Assembly: GCA_030407315.1 (NCBI GenBank)
Contig: JALQPE010000010.1
Coordinates: 24,143-88,142 of the forward strand
DNA: 64,000 nt
Direction of reading: 5' to 3'
Origin: Asparagopsis taxiformis
Lineage: Eukaryota > Rhodophyta > Florideophyceae > Bonnemaisoniales > Bonnemaisoniaceae
Made by a program: the position numbers and the translations under genes. Below the pieces are notes generated by a model. The model searched no databases, was not told the origin of the DNA, and worked only from the letters and a program-made list of their open reading frames with translations. Shown here one piece after another: positions 45,430 through 58,620 of this stretch (position 1 is the first letter of the stretch; each line of letters starts with the position of its first letter).

Positions 45430-46110
45430 TGCAAAGTGGTCTGAAAGGGTTGGGGTGGTTCTAGGGAGCACTAAAACGTGTTGTAATTGTACTAGGAGCT
45501 TCTGGCTTGCGTGGAAGGGCTGGTAGAATTCATCGATTTTTGGCCATCAGATTCTCACAACTGGAGATGTGATGGCCAAAATTGAACTTTGTCCGAATGA
45601 TGTGGAAGTGGTCTGTAAGGGTTGGAGTGGCTCTAGGGAGTACGGAAAAGTATTCTATGCGTTCGTAAAGCTGCTGGATGCATCGATTTCTGGCCATCAG
45701 ACTCTCACAACTGGAGATATGATGGCCAAAATTGAACTTTGTGGGAACGATGTGGAATTGGTCTGGAAGGGATGGAGTGGCTCTGGCGAGTGCGGAAAAG
45801 TGTTCTATGCGTTCGCAATGCTTCCGGCTTGCGCGTTAGGGCTGACAGAATGCATCGATTTTTGGCAACCAGATTCCCACAACTGGAGATGTGATGGCCA
45901 AAATTGAACTTTTTCGGAACGATGTGGAAGTGGTCTAGAAGGGATGGAGTGGCTCTAGGGAGCACTGAGACATGGTCTAATTGTACTCAAAGCTTCTGGC
46001 TTGCGTGGTAGGGATGCCAGAATGTATCAATTTTGGGTCATCAGATTCTCACAACTGGAGATGTGATGGCCAAAATTGAAATTTGTCGGAACGATGTGCA
46101 AGTGGTCTGG
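45430..46110 (+). repeat. About 160-bp tandem repeat, four copies
   Basis: Each copy contains GGAGTGGCTCTAGGGAG, a GCATCGATTTTTGGC-like word and ACAACTGGAGATGTGATGGC. A further piece is at 48425-48600. Confidence 0.8.
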
Positions 46111-46964
46111 ATGCCTTCAAGTAGCCTGGAAGCGTACTCTGGACAAGTTTTCGGACCTTGAAGAGGCTCAACTGCACAATTCTGATATTGAAATGAAACA
46201 TTCGTATAGTCCATTTTTTCTTGGACTGCTGGAGTCGATTGCCGTGGCCTATAGAGGAGCAATGTAGTTATGTACTGGAGCTAGAATCATTCCTCAACAA
46301 CCCATCTCTCAAGTCTCTACTCCTCCTTCATCATCCCAATCTCCCTTCCTGTGACACACCGTGCCTCTGGTGTCACTTCAAACGCCCCTCTTGTGAATTA
46401 AATACCTGTCTTCCACTGCCATAGTCTACTCATACCACTGCCTTCATTTCACTCCATGCCTACCCTCCTATCCTAGCCTAACCTGCTTCATAATCATCGA
46501 TGTAAAGTGAATATCTAGATTCCTACCTACTTGAAAGTAGGGTGTATTATAACGGTAAACGGACAGTTTTGTATAGTCAATGTGCTACACAGTACCAGGA
46601 GTAGATTTTGCGCATCGATAATCTATGCTTGATATTGGAGAGAACAGCCTCTTGTAGCCTCGGAAAATGTGCAGGCAGTACCTTTCCAGAGGTCCTAGAG
46701 GTGTTCACACCAACTCTAGTCCATTTCAACGAGTTTGAATTTCGACCGCCAGAATCTCTGTCATGAGAAAATCGTGGTTGAAATTTTGCGTGCTCCTCTG
46801 GCAATACTGAACTTTTTAGTTACCTCAGACCGGGTGAACAAGACACAGATTGCTCTTGAAAGCCGCCCGAAGCCGTCGAAACCATCCTTCCACAATGTTC
46901 CCGACTTCACAATTCCTATCTCACCCTTCCCAAGGTGAGGGAGGGACAAAGCTCCCAGCCGCTT

Positions 46965-47340
46965 ACAGCTGAGACAATTCACTAGGGATGCTTACAGCAA
47001 AGTCATCGTTACGATGACTTTGCTGTAAGAAAAGAAAACATTACAGTGGGCGAAGGATTTTACCGGGTAAAAAATCACCAAGAATTTTTTTAACGGGTAA
47101 AAATCGTGGATACTGTAATGAAACGTTTACTTACAGCAAAGTCATCGTTACGATGACTTTGCTGTAAGAAAAGGAAACATTACAGTGGGCGAAGAATTTT
47201 TACCGGGTAAAAAATCACCAAGAATTTTTTTACCGGGTAAAAAATCGTGCCGGCTGTAATGTTTCCTTTCTTACAGCAAATTCATCGTAACCATGACTTT
47301 GCTGTCAGCAACCGCGGTAAACTGCCTCAGCTGTAAGCGG
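46965..47340. repeat. Palindrome cluster 2
   Basis: Three copies of the 34-bp palindrome (the last degenerate) separated by TTTTACCGGGTAAAAAATC blocks, bounded by inverted CAGCTGAGACAATTCAC / GTAAACTGCCTCAGCTG ends. Confidence 0.85.
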
Positions 47341-48019
47341 TCTGGCCTCACCCTCTCTCTCATGTCTCTTGTCCTCCTTCATCCCAGCCTATCCCAACCT
47401 TCCTTCCTGTGTCGACTCTGGTGTCACTCCAGCCGACCCTTCGGTGAGTGCAATCCTTGTCTACCACCGCCATTATCTACTCATACTACCCCCTTCATGT
47501 TGCTGCATACCTACCCTCCCTTCCTTCCTGATTTTCCTACAATCCTAGGCTAGCCTACTTACCAACTATGTTGGTATTGAAGGCAGCTAGATTCCTAGTA
47601 ACTCAAATCTATAGTCTGCTAAAAAGGGCGATTTGGTGTGGTCACTGTGCCACACGGCACCAGGAATAGAATCTGGCCACGGATACTCTATGCTTGATCT
47701 CAGAGAGAACAGCTGCGCCAATGCTCCGAAAACGTACTGTCAGTACCTTTCCAGACGTCGTGGAGGTGCTCATGCCAGCTCTAGTTCATTTTAGGGAGGT
47801 TGAGTTTCGAGAATCAGAATTTCACTCTTGAGGAAATTGTGTTTGAAATTTTGTGCACTCCTCCCGCCGTACCAGGCAGGGCACCCAGCCCAGACCGGGT
47901 TAGCACGACGCAGAGTGCTCCTCAACACCGCTAACAGCCGTCCAAACCATCCCTCTGCCATGTTTTACGGCTTCACAATTCCTTGCTCACCCTTCCCAAG
48001 GTGAGGGAGGGACCAAGCT

Positions 48020-48130
48020 CCCAGCCGCTTACAGCTGAGGCAGTTTACCAGGGATGCTTACAGCAAAGTCATCGTAACGATGACTTTGCTGTAAACATCC
48101 CTGGTAAACTGCTCCGTCTGTAAGCCGTTG
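48020..48130. repeat. Palindrome cluster 3, one nested palindrome
   Basis: Minimal form of the family: GAGGCAGTTTACCAGGGATG, one 34-bp palindrome, then CATCCCTGGTAAACTGCTCC, so the whole 100 bp is one near-perfect inverted repeat. Confidence 0.9.
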
Positions 48131-48360
48131 GTCTCAACCCTCGATCTCATGTCTGTTGTCCTCCTTCATTATCTCCACCTCCCTTCCTGCTAAGCACCAC
48201 TTCTCTAGTGTCACTCTACCAGTCCTTTTCGTGCATGAAATACTTTTCTACCACTGCCATAGTCTACACATACTATTGCCTCTATACTTCTGCATGCCTA
48301 CGCTCCCATCTTTCTCTCCCGTGCTAGGCTTAGAGAATATCCTACTTCCTGAAGATCATT

Positions 48361-48427
48361 GTACAGTGAGGCAGTAAAAATCACTGTCTCACCGTACTGT
48401 CTGAGGCCTCCTTTTCAACACCGTAGT
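48361..48427 (-). mobile_element. Solo transposon terminus
   Basis: About 67 bp matching the last bases of the end at 54746: CACTGTCTCACCGTACTGTC, TGAGGCCTCCTTTT and the terminal CAACACCGTAGTG (48415-48427). No longer subterminal array is attached. Confidence 0.7.
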
Positions 48428-48639
48428 GTATAAGGGCTGGAGTGGCTCTGGGGAGTACAGAAAGGTGTTTTATCTGTCCGTAAAGCTTCTGGCTTGCGCA
48501 TTAGGGCTGGCAGAATGCATCGATTTTCGGTCATCAGATTCTCACAACTGCAGATGTGATGAATTTCGGCCATTGGCAAAATTCAACTTTGTCGGAACGA
48601 CGTAGATTTGGACTGGATGCCTCCAAGTGCATGCACTTG

Positions 48640-48725
48640 AAAGTGCACTTAGTCCAAAAAATTGTCCAGAGTACGCTCCCAGGCGATGGCCTGGAAGTGT
48701 ACTCTGGACAAGTTTTTGGACCTGG
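48640..48725. repeat. Inverted duplication absent from a related copy
   Basis: Arms GTCCAAAAAATTGTCCAGAG and CTCTGGACAAGTTTTTGGAC around a short spacer. The related copy at about 46108-46165 has only the right arm. Confidence 0.8.
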
Positions 48726-49254
48726 AAGAGGTTGAATTGCACAATGCTTGTGTTGAAATGAAACATTTATATGGCCCATTCTTTACTTGGACTGCTGAAA
48801 TCCTATCTACTCGAGAGTAAAGTATATAAAAACTGGAAACAGACGGTTTTGTATAGTCAATGTGCCACACGGCACCAAGAGTAGATTTTGCCCTCCGATA
48901 ATCTATGGTTGATTTCAGAGAGGATAACCGCGTGCAGTCACAGGACATGTGCTACCAGATCCTTCCCAGAGGTCCTGGAGGTGTTCACACCAACTCCAGT
49001 CCACTTTAACGAGTTTGAATTTCGAAAGTCAGAATCTCTGTCGTGAGAAAATTGAACCATTTCCGACCACGTGGTCGAAATTTCGTGCACTCCTCCAACC
49101 ATACTAGACACAACACCCAGCTCAAACCGGGTGTAAACAACACAATGTGTTACCTAATGCCGCCTACAGCCGTCCAAACCATTCCTATACCCTGTTTCCT
49201 GACTTCATAATTCCTTCCTCACCCTTCCCTAGGTCGGAAAAGGACGGAAGTCCC

Positions 49255-49735
49255 TGCCGCTTACAGCGGAAGCAATTTACCGGGGATGCTTACAGCAAAG
49301 TCATCGTTACGATGACTTTGCTGTAAGAAAATAAATCATTACAGCAGCCATGATTTTCTACCCGGTAAAAAAATTCTTGGCCACTGTAATTGAAACGCTT
49401 TCTTACAGCAAAGTCATCATAACGATGAATTTGCTGTAAGAAAATAAATCATTACAGCAGCCACGATTTTTCACCCGGTAAAAATTCTTGCTGATTTTTT
49501 AAACGGTAAAATTTTTTTGGCCACTGCAATGGAAACGTTTCCTTACAGCAAAGTCATCGTTACGATGACTTTGCTGTAAGAAAATAAATCATTACAGCTG
49601 CCATGATTTTTTTACCCCGTAAAAAAATTCTTGGCCACTGTAATTGAAACGCTTTCTTACAGCAAAGTCATCGTAACGATGATTTTGCTGTAAGAATCCC
49701 CGGTAAACGGCTTCCGCTGTAAGGGGCTGAGAGTT
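49255..49735. repeat. Palindrome cluster 4
   Basis: Four copies of the 34-bp palindrome spaced by ATTACAGC ... TTTTACCCGGTAAAAA ... CACTGTAAT blocks, bounded by inverted GCGGAAGCAATTTACCGGGG / CCCCGGTAAACGGCTTCCGC ends. Confidence 0.9.
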
Positions 49736-50143
49736 CCGTCCCCCTCGCACCTAGCGAAGGGTGAGGAAGGAATTGGGAAGTCAGGAACATGGCTCAGCAA
49801 AACGTTTGTACGGCTGTGAGTGGCTTCCAGGAGCATTCTGTGTCATGTGTTATCTCAGCAACGTCTCTTATAGTCGAATCTCACGGGTTGTCAAGGTCTA
49901 AAACTGGTCTCCCCCTACGGTCTAGCTAGTGAAATCATGTAAAGTTGTAGACTAATACAAAAAAGTAGCAATCAATAGGCTTACTAGCACTAAACTATGA
50001 CATGAAGGTCAGATGTATAGATGAAAATAGAAAGGTGGGCTAAGCGAATAATGTTGAGATGAGAAAGACAGAACTTCATAGCAGGGAACAATAGCATAGG
50101 TTTTAATACTTCTCGTATGCTATCTATTGCTCCTGTCATACTT

Positions 50144-52262
50144 TTAATATTCGACGGTGTGGATGTGGTTCGTGAGGACGTCCTTCTTCGTCTTCAAGTA
50201 GATGTGGCCGCGCGTGGGCAGACCATAGACTAAATTCTGCTCCCACAGGAAGATCTCCTCACCTGAAGCCGACCCCGTAATGGTAAAGGTCACCGCGATC
50301 AACTAAGACGGAATAGGGTGGCACATAGAAGTGGTTAACGGGAACCTTCCACATGTCGGCGTCCGTATGGACCAGGCATACATGACTATAAGGTGCAGCT
50401 ACTATAAAGAACCCATCGGCTCCGCTCGACATCATGAAATAGGATGGGGATTGGGTAGGTCCGACTCCTCAAAATTGGGATACTCAGAAGTCCGTGTGCC
50501 CATCCTGGTCCGCAGCCCCATCTGTTTTAAGAAGCAGCCGTAATCCTGTCTTCGGGAAAAAGACAGGATCCTCACCCTCCATTCCCAACTTCAAGAAATC
50601 CGCACAAACACCAAGAGCAAGCTCTGCCACCAACTTGTTCCTGTACATATCCAAATTCCCCTCCTCCAGCTTTTCGCACAATTCACACCGCGGCAGGGGG
50701 AGTCGCCCACGACCACCATCTATGCGGTCCTTCGCAGCACCCACGTTGTGGATGAAATGCCACGGCGAAGGATCAAAACCGGGCTTGGCGAAATCTGGCG
50801 GCTCGTCCTGTGGTTTCCTGTCTTCATCATCAGAATCAGACTGCTGGGAGGATTTCTGTGGCTTTTCAACCTCCTCAACCAGTGGGAACTGCCGAGAAAA
50901 GTGACTGAAGAGGTCATGCGTCGCACTACCAGCCGTGGACGACTGCAAGAGGACTTCCACAACAACCACCCCCATGTTGTCCAGCAACGACGCTTCACCA
51001 CAAAGTACTATTCCACCACCGAGTCCTCAGCACCTGGCGATGCAGCTGCCAGGAATGCTGCCGCCTTTATTTCCGCCCGCACCGTCTCTACCGTCGTAAT
51101 TTCCATATAGTACTTCATCGGGCTACCAGACGCAATTGCACTGGGGAGAACGGCGGCCACATTCTCATCGACGATACTGTCGGGAATAGGATTTTCATGG
51201 GCGTCGTCGAACTGGAGAATCGGCTCCCGAGAACGTCCTCTGGAAGCCGACTTGGATATCTTTGACAACGACTTTGATGAAGTCTCACTGAGCTTCCTCT
51301 TTTTGGTAGAGGGCTCGGGCGTCGCAGAAGCGGTTTCCCAGTTGCGCTTCCCGAGGATGGAGCTTTTACCCGCATCCTTGGGTGCGCTCTCCAGTTCGAA
51401 GACCTGAACAGGGCTCGCACCACCCGCCGTCGCTGTTCCACCACAACCGGAACGACTCTCTTTCAGGCAGGTACTCCTTCTGGGTATCACTTTCCCAGAA
51501 GTTTCCACTCCGGACGATGCAGACACGACAGGGGTAGTGGCAGAAACAGAGGCAGCCTCGGAATAGCTGGAAGAATCTAATTGAGGTGGTACTACCTCAA
51601 TTGGATTCTTCAAAGGCAAAGGAATGGAGGATGAAGGGATGGTCAGGGAAATGGAAATGGAAGGGATGGCGGAATCATGACCACATGTGACTGGGAGCGC
51701 AGCATGTGGGATGTGTGGGTCCACCGCGTAAAATTGTTTCCGCATTTACATGTCGCGGTAGCCAGTTACGCGCAGGAGCATTTTCCTCGCGTCCTTTCAA
51801 AACACAGACTTCCGTTTGGGAAAGATGTTCTCAAACTTGGCGCCATTGGGAGGGCCTTCCTTGGGATGTAAGTCCGCTCAGAACCCCTTCTTGGGCACCA
51901 TCGGCGCAAAAACTTCGACAACGCGTGAGTGAATGTCGAAGCTCTTGCTCGGGTCACCCACGCTGGGAATGGAGCCATCCAGCATCCTCAACACATCCGA
52001 AACGTTCCAATACTCGGTCACCTCCTTCACGTACCCGAAGATTTCCAACAAACCAGCAATCCATTCCTGCCCAATGGTACCAACCGAGTTCGGTTTCAGC
52101 CCGGCCCACCAACGGCTACAAGTGTAATACGCCGTCATCTCGAGGTTGACATTTTGGACGTCCGGAGCACCCCTAAACGATCCGTTGAACAACAATTTCA
52201 CCGTACACCCAGCCAGATTCTCCGTCGAAGAGAACTGCACGAACTCTGGCCTGTTCGGAATA
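50144..52262 (-). pseudogene. ParB-dioxygenase fusion, copy C, 5'-truncated
   Basis: Near-identical to copy D where they overlap. The 5' part (52262-51878, IPNRPEFVQFSSTENLAGCT) is the C-terminal region of the ParB half. After frame breaks, a frame from about 51745 to 51008 is the key stretch: it starts in the ParB half (DPHIPHAALPVTCGHD) and runs without interruption through an S/T/K-rich linker with a probable nuclear signal (STKKRKLSETSSKSL) into the dioxygenase start (PMKYYMEITTVETV). The rest reads PVFFPKTGLRLLLK and GHTDF (iron motif), then an in-frame TGA at about 50484-50486. Beyond it come YVPPYSVLVDRGDLYHYGVG with the distal His, and VLTNHIHTVEY before the stop at 50144-50146. Sequence upstream of 52262 is replaced by unrelated DNA. 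Confidence 0.65.
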
Positions 52263-54746
52263 GTTTTCTGCAACCAAATCCGTTTTCAAGAATTACTCCA
52301 TCGTTGCAGACTTCTTCAACCACTAGAGAACGACCTCTGATATTCACTTTGCGAGGTTCAACTTGCACTTCAGACGAACTATACTGGGCAATATTGATGC
52401 ATGTCTCGCTTGCTGAAGGAGATTTACTCTTTTCCGCTACTTCTTCGCTATAGTGCAGAAGTATATTTCTCCGCCACTAAATTCAACCATTACGAAACCT
52501 TTCCTGGCTTTCATTCGATCCAATGAACTGGTTCACCACAATGATTTGTCCTATGCTCATTACTTTATGCACAATGATTGCTATTTCATCCGGACTCGAC
52601 CTACTCAATATCGTTTTGCTATCTTGTATCGCATTCCCTAAACACCAGCCTGGCCAAGACGTATCCACTTCCGTTTGTTACGCAGTGATGCTCTAAGCAC
52701 TAATACTGAATCTGATTTTCTCATGCACGTAGTTCCTACTCGTATACTCTACCATATTCTCGGCCCTATTCACAAGGTGAAAACACGATGTCTCGTTGAA
52801 TCGTACTCGGTTTGATATCTTAAATTAGCATACATTTATATATTGCAATGCAGACTCACTGCTCGCTTGCAACATGAAAATTAAAAAAATTCTTCGACAC
52901 TGCTGTTTCCTAACCGCCACTATCCACGTGGCCCGCTTTGACTGCCTGCCAAGTGTACTCGGAGCATACGATGACGTTATCGATATATACCATCCACATC
53001 ATCACTGGAAGCGCGGACTCCTCGTCCAGAAAAGTGCGCCATTTTTCTTACTCTTCACCTCCCCTGTCCTGTAGGCCCCATATGCTAGTGTTTTTCCTAT
53101 ATTTCTGTAGTGATGACGTCATCCTAGACCATAAAAGGCGGTAGAAGATACGATAATGTGCGCCTTCTTTGCCAGATCATGTGCTTCCAAGCGTAATTCG
53201 CAGCCTAGGCATCGTTTTTCTGGGCCTCCCATCGCACCGCTCTGTTTCAAAATTATCCCTCTATTGTTCTCCTACACGTCTTTTCCGCCCGCAGAGTGCT
53301 ACTTAAACGACAGATTCTGGAAATCCCTGTTTCCATCTCCATATCCGTCGGAAACAAAGCATCAGTAATTACGCTTCCGGAGCAGTGTACATGGTACGTC
53401 ACCACATTTCACGCCACTAACCCAGTATTCTATTCGTTTTCTCAAGTTTCCAGTCGGTGAGTTTTCCAATTCTCCTTTCGTTCATCTTTCTCTCTCACTC
53501 CTCCATTTTTGTTGCTCTGCCTGTGAGTACAGATTTCGATTTGGGATGCAATGGTATTCGTTAAGGTACGTTAGTCTCCTGGTAACCATCAATTTCCCTC
53601 TCCAATTCAACGTTACTAACTTGTTTCCTTTCACTACATCATTTTTTTCTTCTTCTTTTCTTCATTTCCTATCTTATTCATGCAGCTCAATCAGTTGATA
53701 GATTTGTAGACTTTCTGGTACTTTTAGTTTTACTCTTCAGAATAGTCTTGGTTGTAGTAGTAGTTCTAACATAGGGATATTTTACTCTCAATGTAGCCTG
53801 CGCAAATAAACAAATCCAGAGTGAAGCTTCCCATATCGCACCCTCTTAGATTGCTACCGATCCTACCGCTTGTACTTCTCTCTAGCTCATAGTCACTACG
53901 AAATAAAAATTCCTAGCCGTACAATTGTGACCATTCCCACGTAGATACCATCCAATACCCATCCTCGTAGCACTAGAACTGCCTCCCTCTACCCCAAAAA
54001 GATGCCCACGACAGCATGACGCTCCATCTCATCCACCACTCCCAGACACTGAATTTTACTATATCAGGACACTACTTTTACTGTCTCCAGGTGCTGCCCA
54101 GGGCAGCACGAAACACTGTCTCCAGGTACTGCCCAGGGCAGCACGAAACACTGTCTCCAGGTGCTGCCCAGGGCAGCACGAAACACTGTCTCCAGGTACT
54201 GCCCAGGGCAGCACAAAGTACTGTCTCCAGGTACTGCCCAGGGCAGCACAAAATACTGTCTACAGGTGCTGCCCAGGACAGTGAAAATCACTGTGTCCAG
54301 GTACTGCCCAGGACAGTGAAAATCACTGTCTCCAGGTACTGCCCAGGACAATGAAAATCACTGTCTCCAGGTACTGCCCAGGACAGTGCACCGTGTTGGT
54401 TCCATCTATTGTCCCAGGCAGCGTATTTCACTATCCGGCCATGTTGCCTTGGCCAATACAAAACACTATCCGCCAACACTGCCCAGTACAGTAGATTACA
54501 TCATATCCAACTATTGACTAAATCATTAATTTTTACTGTCTCCATTCACTGCCTCAGACAGTACGGTGAGACAGTGTTTTTTACTGTCTGCAGACAGTGT
54601 TCCGTACTGTCTACCAGACAGTGCAAATCACTGTCTCCAAGTGTGGCATTAATTTTCATTTGCCGCATAGTGATTTTTACTGTCTCAGAGAGTAAAAATC
54701 ACTGTCTCACCGTACTGTCTGAGGCCCCCTTTTCAACACCGTAGTG
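52263..54746 (-). mobile_element. CACTA-like element, family 2, right-hand end segment
   Basis: Ends with CAACACCGTAGTG at 54734-54746. From about 52480 to the end it is an inverted copy of 61392-64000. The last 690 bp are subterminal repeats: 36-bp units with CTGTCTCCAGGTGCTGCCCA at 54070-54400, then ACAGTGATTTTTACTGTC-type palindromes. The interior is non-coding. The dioxygenase gene to the right is cut exactly at the terminus. The 220 bp at 52263-52480 are unassigned. Confidence 0.6.
54070..54400 (+). repeat. 36-bp subterminal repeat array
   Basis: About nine units, each with a GTACTGCCCAGGGCAGCAC-type palindrome. The inverted counterpart is at 61750-62270. Confidence 0.9.
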
Positions 54747-57700
54747 TGGCACATACAGCCTATGAATGGGAACCTTCCACATATCGGCGTCCGGATTGGC
54801 CAGGCATACATGACTATAAGGGGCAGCTACTATAGAGAATCCATCTGCTCCGCTCGACATCATGAAATATGATGGAGACTCGGTAGGTCCTGCAACACGA
54901 CTCGTTGATACCTTGAAGTCCGTGTGCTCATCCTGGTCCGCAGCCCCCTCTGCTGTAAGAAGCAGCCGCAATCCTGTCTTCGGGAAGAAGACAGGATCAT
55001 CACCCTCCATTCCCAGCTTGAGAAACTCCGCACAAACACCAAGAGCAAGCTCTGCCACCAACTTGTTCTTATACATATCCAAATTTTCCTCCTCCAACTT
55101 GTCGCACAACTCACGCCGCGGCAGAGTGAGGCGCCCACGACCACCATCTATGCGGTCCTTCGCATCACCCACGTTGTGGATGAACTGCCACGGCGAAGGA
55201 TCGAAGCCGGGCTTTGCGAAAGCTGGCGGCTCGTCCTGTGGCTCCCTGTCGTCATCGTTAGAATCAGACTGCTGGGAGGTTTTTTCAACCTCCTCAACCA
55301 GCGGGAACTGCCCAGCGAAGTGACCGAACAGCTCATGCGTCGCACTCCCAGCCGTGGACGATTCCAACAAGCGTTCCAAAACAATAACCCCCAAGTTCTC
55401 CAGCAACGCCCGCTTCACCGCAAAGTACTGTTCCACCACCGTTTCCTCGGCTCCCGGCGATGCAGCTACCTGGAATGCTGCCGCCCTCATTTCCGCCCGA
55501 ACCTTCTCCACCGTCGTACTTTCCATATAGTACTTCATCCGGCTGCCAGACGCAATTGCGTTGGGGAGAACGGCGGCCACATTCTCATCGACGATGCTGT
55601 CGGGAATGGGATTCTCCTGGGCGTCGTCGAACTGGAGAACCGGCTCCCGAGAGCGACCTCGGGAAGCCGACTTGGATTTCTTTGACGACGACTTTGATGA
55701 AGTCTCACCGAGCCTTCTCTTTTTGGTAGAAGGCTCGGGCGTCGCAGAAGTGGCTTCCAAGTTACGCTTCCCGAGGATGGAGTTTTCACCCGCATCCTCG
55801 GGGGCGCTCTCCAGCTCGACGACCTCCACAGCACCACCCGCCGTTCCACCACGACCGGAACGACTCGCTTGCAGGCGGGTACTCCTTCTGGGCATCACTT
55901 TCCTCCCAGAAGTTTCCACTCCGGGCGGTGCAGAATCACTGACTTCAATGATATCTTCGTCAGGATCTGCACCGCCCTTCGCACTGCTGCCCTCGACCAC
56001 ATTCTCGGGAGTAGGGCCCTCCGTCGAAATCCTCGCAACCGTCTTCTGTCCAACCCCACCGGATGGTGAAGGGACGAAACTGTCATCGCTGGAGCTTCCC
56101 GAACTGCTAGCAGATGCAGAACGGGAAGCTTCGACAGCGGGGGCCGGAGCAGCAGGGTGCTGCTCGGCAGCCGGAGTCGCAGCTCAGGCTGCGAAGCCGG
56201 TGAGACCTGCTCCTGCGCGGCTTGGACAGGACGGTTGGGGGTACCAGTCCCGGCGTGGGAAACTGGACCAGAGCGTTCGCTGCCATCCTGGGGACCACGC
56301 GCAGTCGGCTTGACCGGGGTCACCGCAGGGGAGGATGCCGACACGGCAGGGGTAGAGACAGGAACAGGGGCAACCTCGGAATCGCTGGAAGATTCCAGTT
56401 GAGGTAGTGGGGGCAAAGGAATAGAGGATGAAGGGATGGGCAAGGAATTGGAAGAGGAAGGGATGGGGGCATCATCACCACATGTGGCTGGGAGCGCAGC
56501 ATGTGGGATGTCTGGGTACATCGCGTGAAAGCGTTTCCGCATAATCATGTCGCGGTACCCAGTGACGCGCAGGAGCATTTTCCTGGCGTCCTTCCCGAAG
56601 ACAGACTTCTTACGGGGAAAAATGTTCTCCGACTTGTAACCATCGGGGGGGGGGGCTTCCTTGGGACGGAAGTCTGCCCAACACCCCTTCTTGGGGACCA
56701 TCTGAGCAAGAACTTCGACAACGCGCGAGCGAATGTCGAAGCTCTTGCTCGGGTCACCCACGCTGGGAATTGAGCCATCCAGCATCCTCATCACATCCGA
56801 CACGTTCCAGTACTCGGCCACCTCCTTCACGTACCCGAAGATTTCCAACAAACCAGCAATCCATTCCTGCCCAATGGTACCAACCGAGTTCGGTTTCAGC
56901 CCGGCCGACCGACGGCTACAAGTGTAATACGCCGTCATCTCGAGGTTGACATTTTGGACGTCCGGAGCACCCCTAAACGATCCGTTGAACAACAATTTCA
57001 CCGTACACCCAGCCAGATCCTCCGTCGAAGAGAACTGCACGAACTCCGGCCTGTTCGGAATACTCGACCAGTACTTGAAAGCAGGGCTTTCAATGGTCTT
57101 GAAACCTTGGGCGATGGAGACGTAGCGCATGAGGACATGAGCTGTCTCGGACGAATCCAGCTCAGCGCTTTCCGTTCTTTTATGTATTGAACGGTCGGCT
57201 CGATCTTCTTCTTTCCCAGGCGGTGGATATTGATGAACTCCATCACAGAGCACACATTGTCAGCAACTGTTACCTCGCTGACATTGTGGGTGTGGAAGTT
57301 CATCAGCCGTGAAAGCGGGAGTACTTCTTCGGAGCAGAAGACATCCCGGCCAAGCCGAGTCGGTGGGAGGAGAAAGTCGACTGGAATGGTTCCAAATCGA
57401 CGGTAAATGTCTGAACTGACAAAACTCCTCCCATTCTGGACTGTCCTTCGCAGGAGCAGGTCCAGCCGACTCGAGAATGGCCTTCAACGCGGTCACTCGG
57501 TGAGATCCATCGACATATTCAGTCGGACTTTGCATTGGAATCAATCACCTCGCAGACGGACACGCGTGAAGCAATCACGGAAAATCCCTGAGTGAGAAAC
57601 GTTTTCTTCAACTCATCAACGCGATGCGGCCTGACCACCCTGGACACGACTGCCGGAGGAGAAACATCCAGAGGGGAAATGAAGACTGGAATGTTTCGGC

Positions 57701-58202
57701 AGCTCTCCGGACTTATGTCGTAGTCCACATCCACCGGGATGGGCACTGTGCCAGGGTAGGCCAGCCTGGTGCTGCGGAGAGGCTTGTTCGGTACGATGTC
57801 ACGAGCGTTGTGATCATCGACCTTCTCCGCATCCTCTGCCAAGTCGCTGCCGGACGCGATGATCATGTCCGGAGCAGGCGAGCTAGGCAGAGGGAGCACC
57901 AGATCCCTCGACGGCTGGCGCCGCTTCGGCAGATTGAGCCGGAAGCGGAGTTGCGGGAACGCCAGCGTCGATTGTCGGGACAACCGCGGGATCGGAAGCG
58001 GAAGGGGGGGGAGGGGACGGGCTTAGGTGCTGGGCTGAGCTGGGTCAGCGCTGCAGCAGCTTCGCAAACGTCCATGGGGACAGGGGGGCCAGAGAAGGAG
58101 AAGGAGAGGAGAAGGAGAGGGAGAAGGAGTGGGAGAATCGTTGTCACGGCGGCTGGCAGAGCGCACCTGGCGGTCGAAAGCGTTGGGGGATTGTTGAGCC
58201 AT
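54747..58202 (-). pseudogene. ParB-dioxygenase fusion, copy D, decayed
   Basis: Starts at ATG 58202 (MAQQSPNAFDRQVRS). Proline-rich sequence with frame changes leads to ISPLDVSPPAVVSRVVRPHR and the ParB core YVDGSHRVTALKAI (about 57515-57475), then GKKKIEPTVQYIKERKA, then a long frame (57190-56180) carrying the rest of the ParB half. Near 56180 the frame moves into the dioxygenase frame (from about 56170): SGSSSDDSFVPSPSGG, PSTKKRRLGETSSKSSSKKS, MKYYMESTTVEKV, KTGLRLLLTAEG, the iron motif HTDF, and ADMWKVPIHRLYVP. It then stops short at 54746 because a transposon end follows, so the distal His and Arg are lost. At least four frameshifts are present. About 95 percent identical to copy C over the shared part by eye. 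Confidence 0.65.
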
Positions 58203-58404
58203 TGTTTTGATGAGTGATTGACAAACGAAGAGTGAAAGATTGAGAAAGAGAGAAGAAGATCTGAACGACAAGCTGTTTTGCTGCGTAAGCTGAGTAAGAT
58301 AGGCGAAACTCAGAGAAACTGACATATTCCTATTAGTATACACCCTGGTAATGATTCAGCGGTTGACCAATCCGAACCTTCCACATTACTTTTCGTTGTA
58401 CGAC

Positions 58405-58620
58405 AATTACAGCTCAGGCAGTTTACCAAGGATCCTTACAGCAAAGCCATCGTTGTGATGACTTTGCTGTAAGAAAACGTTTTCATTACAGCGGCCAGGA
58501 ATTTTTTTACCGGGTAAAGAAATCATGGCCACTGTAATGAAACCTTTCCTTACAGCAAAGTCATCGTAACGATGACTTTTCTGTAAGCATCCCTGGTAAA
58601 CTGCTCCATCTGTAAGCCGT
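58405..58620. repeat. Palindrome cluster 5
   Basis: Two slightly degenerate copies of the 34-bp palindrome with one TTTTTTACCGGGTAAAGAAA block between, bounded by CAGGCAGTTTACCAAGGATC and its inverted partner. Confidence 0.85.

Larger units (their letters stand above)
46270..49740 (+). repeat. Three tandem copies of a roughly 1.1 kb unit ending in palindrome clusters
   Basis: Copies start near 46290, 47350 and 48135 (each CTCTCATGTCT-like with CCTCCTTCATC) and share GTCAATGTGC(C/T)ACAC, GTAGATTTTGC and TTCCAGAGGTCC in order. Each ends with GCTTACAGCTGAGGCAGTTTA and palindromes. A fourth copy lies at 58380-59480. The unit looks like a non-autonomous element that has amplified in tandem. Confidence 0.7.
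44760..50143. other. Gene-free repeat region
   Basis: No coding sequence that I can support. The region consists of palindrome clusters (45060-45360, 46965-47340, 48020-48130, 49255-49735), a 160-bp tandem repeat (45430-46110), and three diverged tandem copies of a roughly 1.1 kb unit between 46270 and 49740. A solo transposon terminus lies at 48361-48427. The last 400 bases (49740-50140) look unique and empty. Confidence 0.6.

Noticed and set aside
54016..54354. Repetitive protein frames in the subterminal arrays (also 61818-62327)
   Set aside because: Both strands and several frames are open because the 36-bp unit is a multiple of three. They have no start context or protein features.
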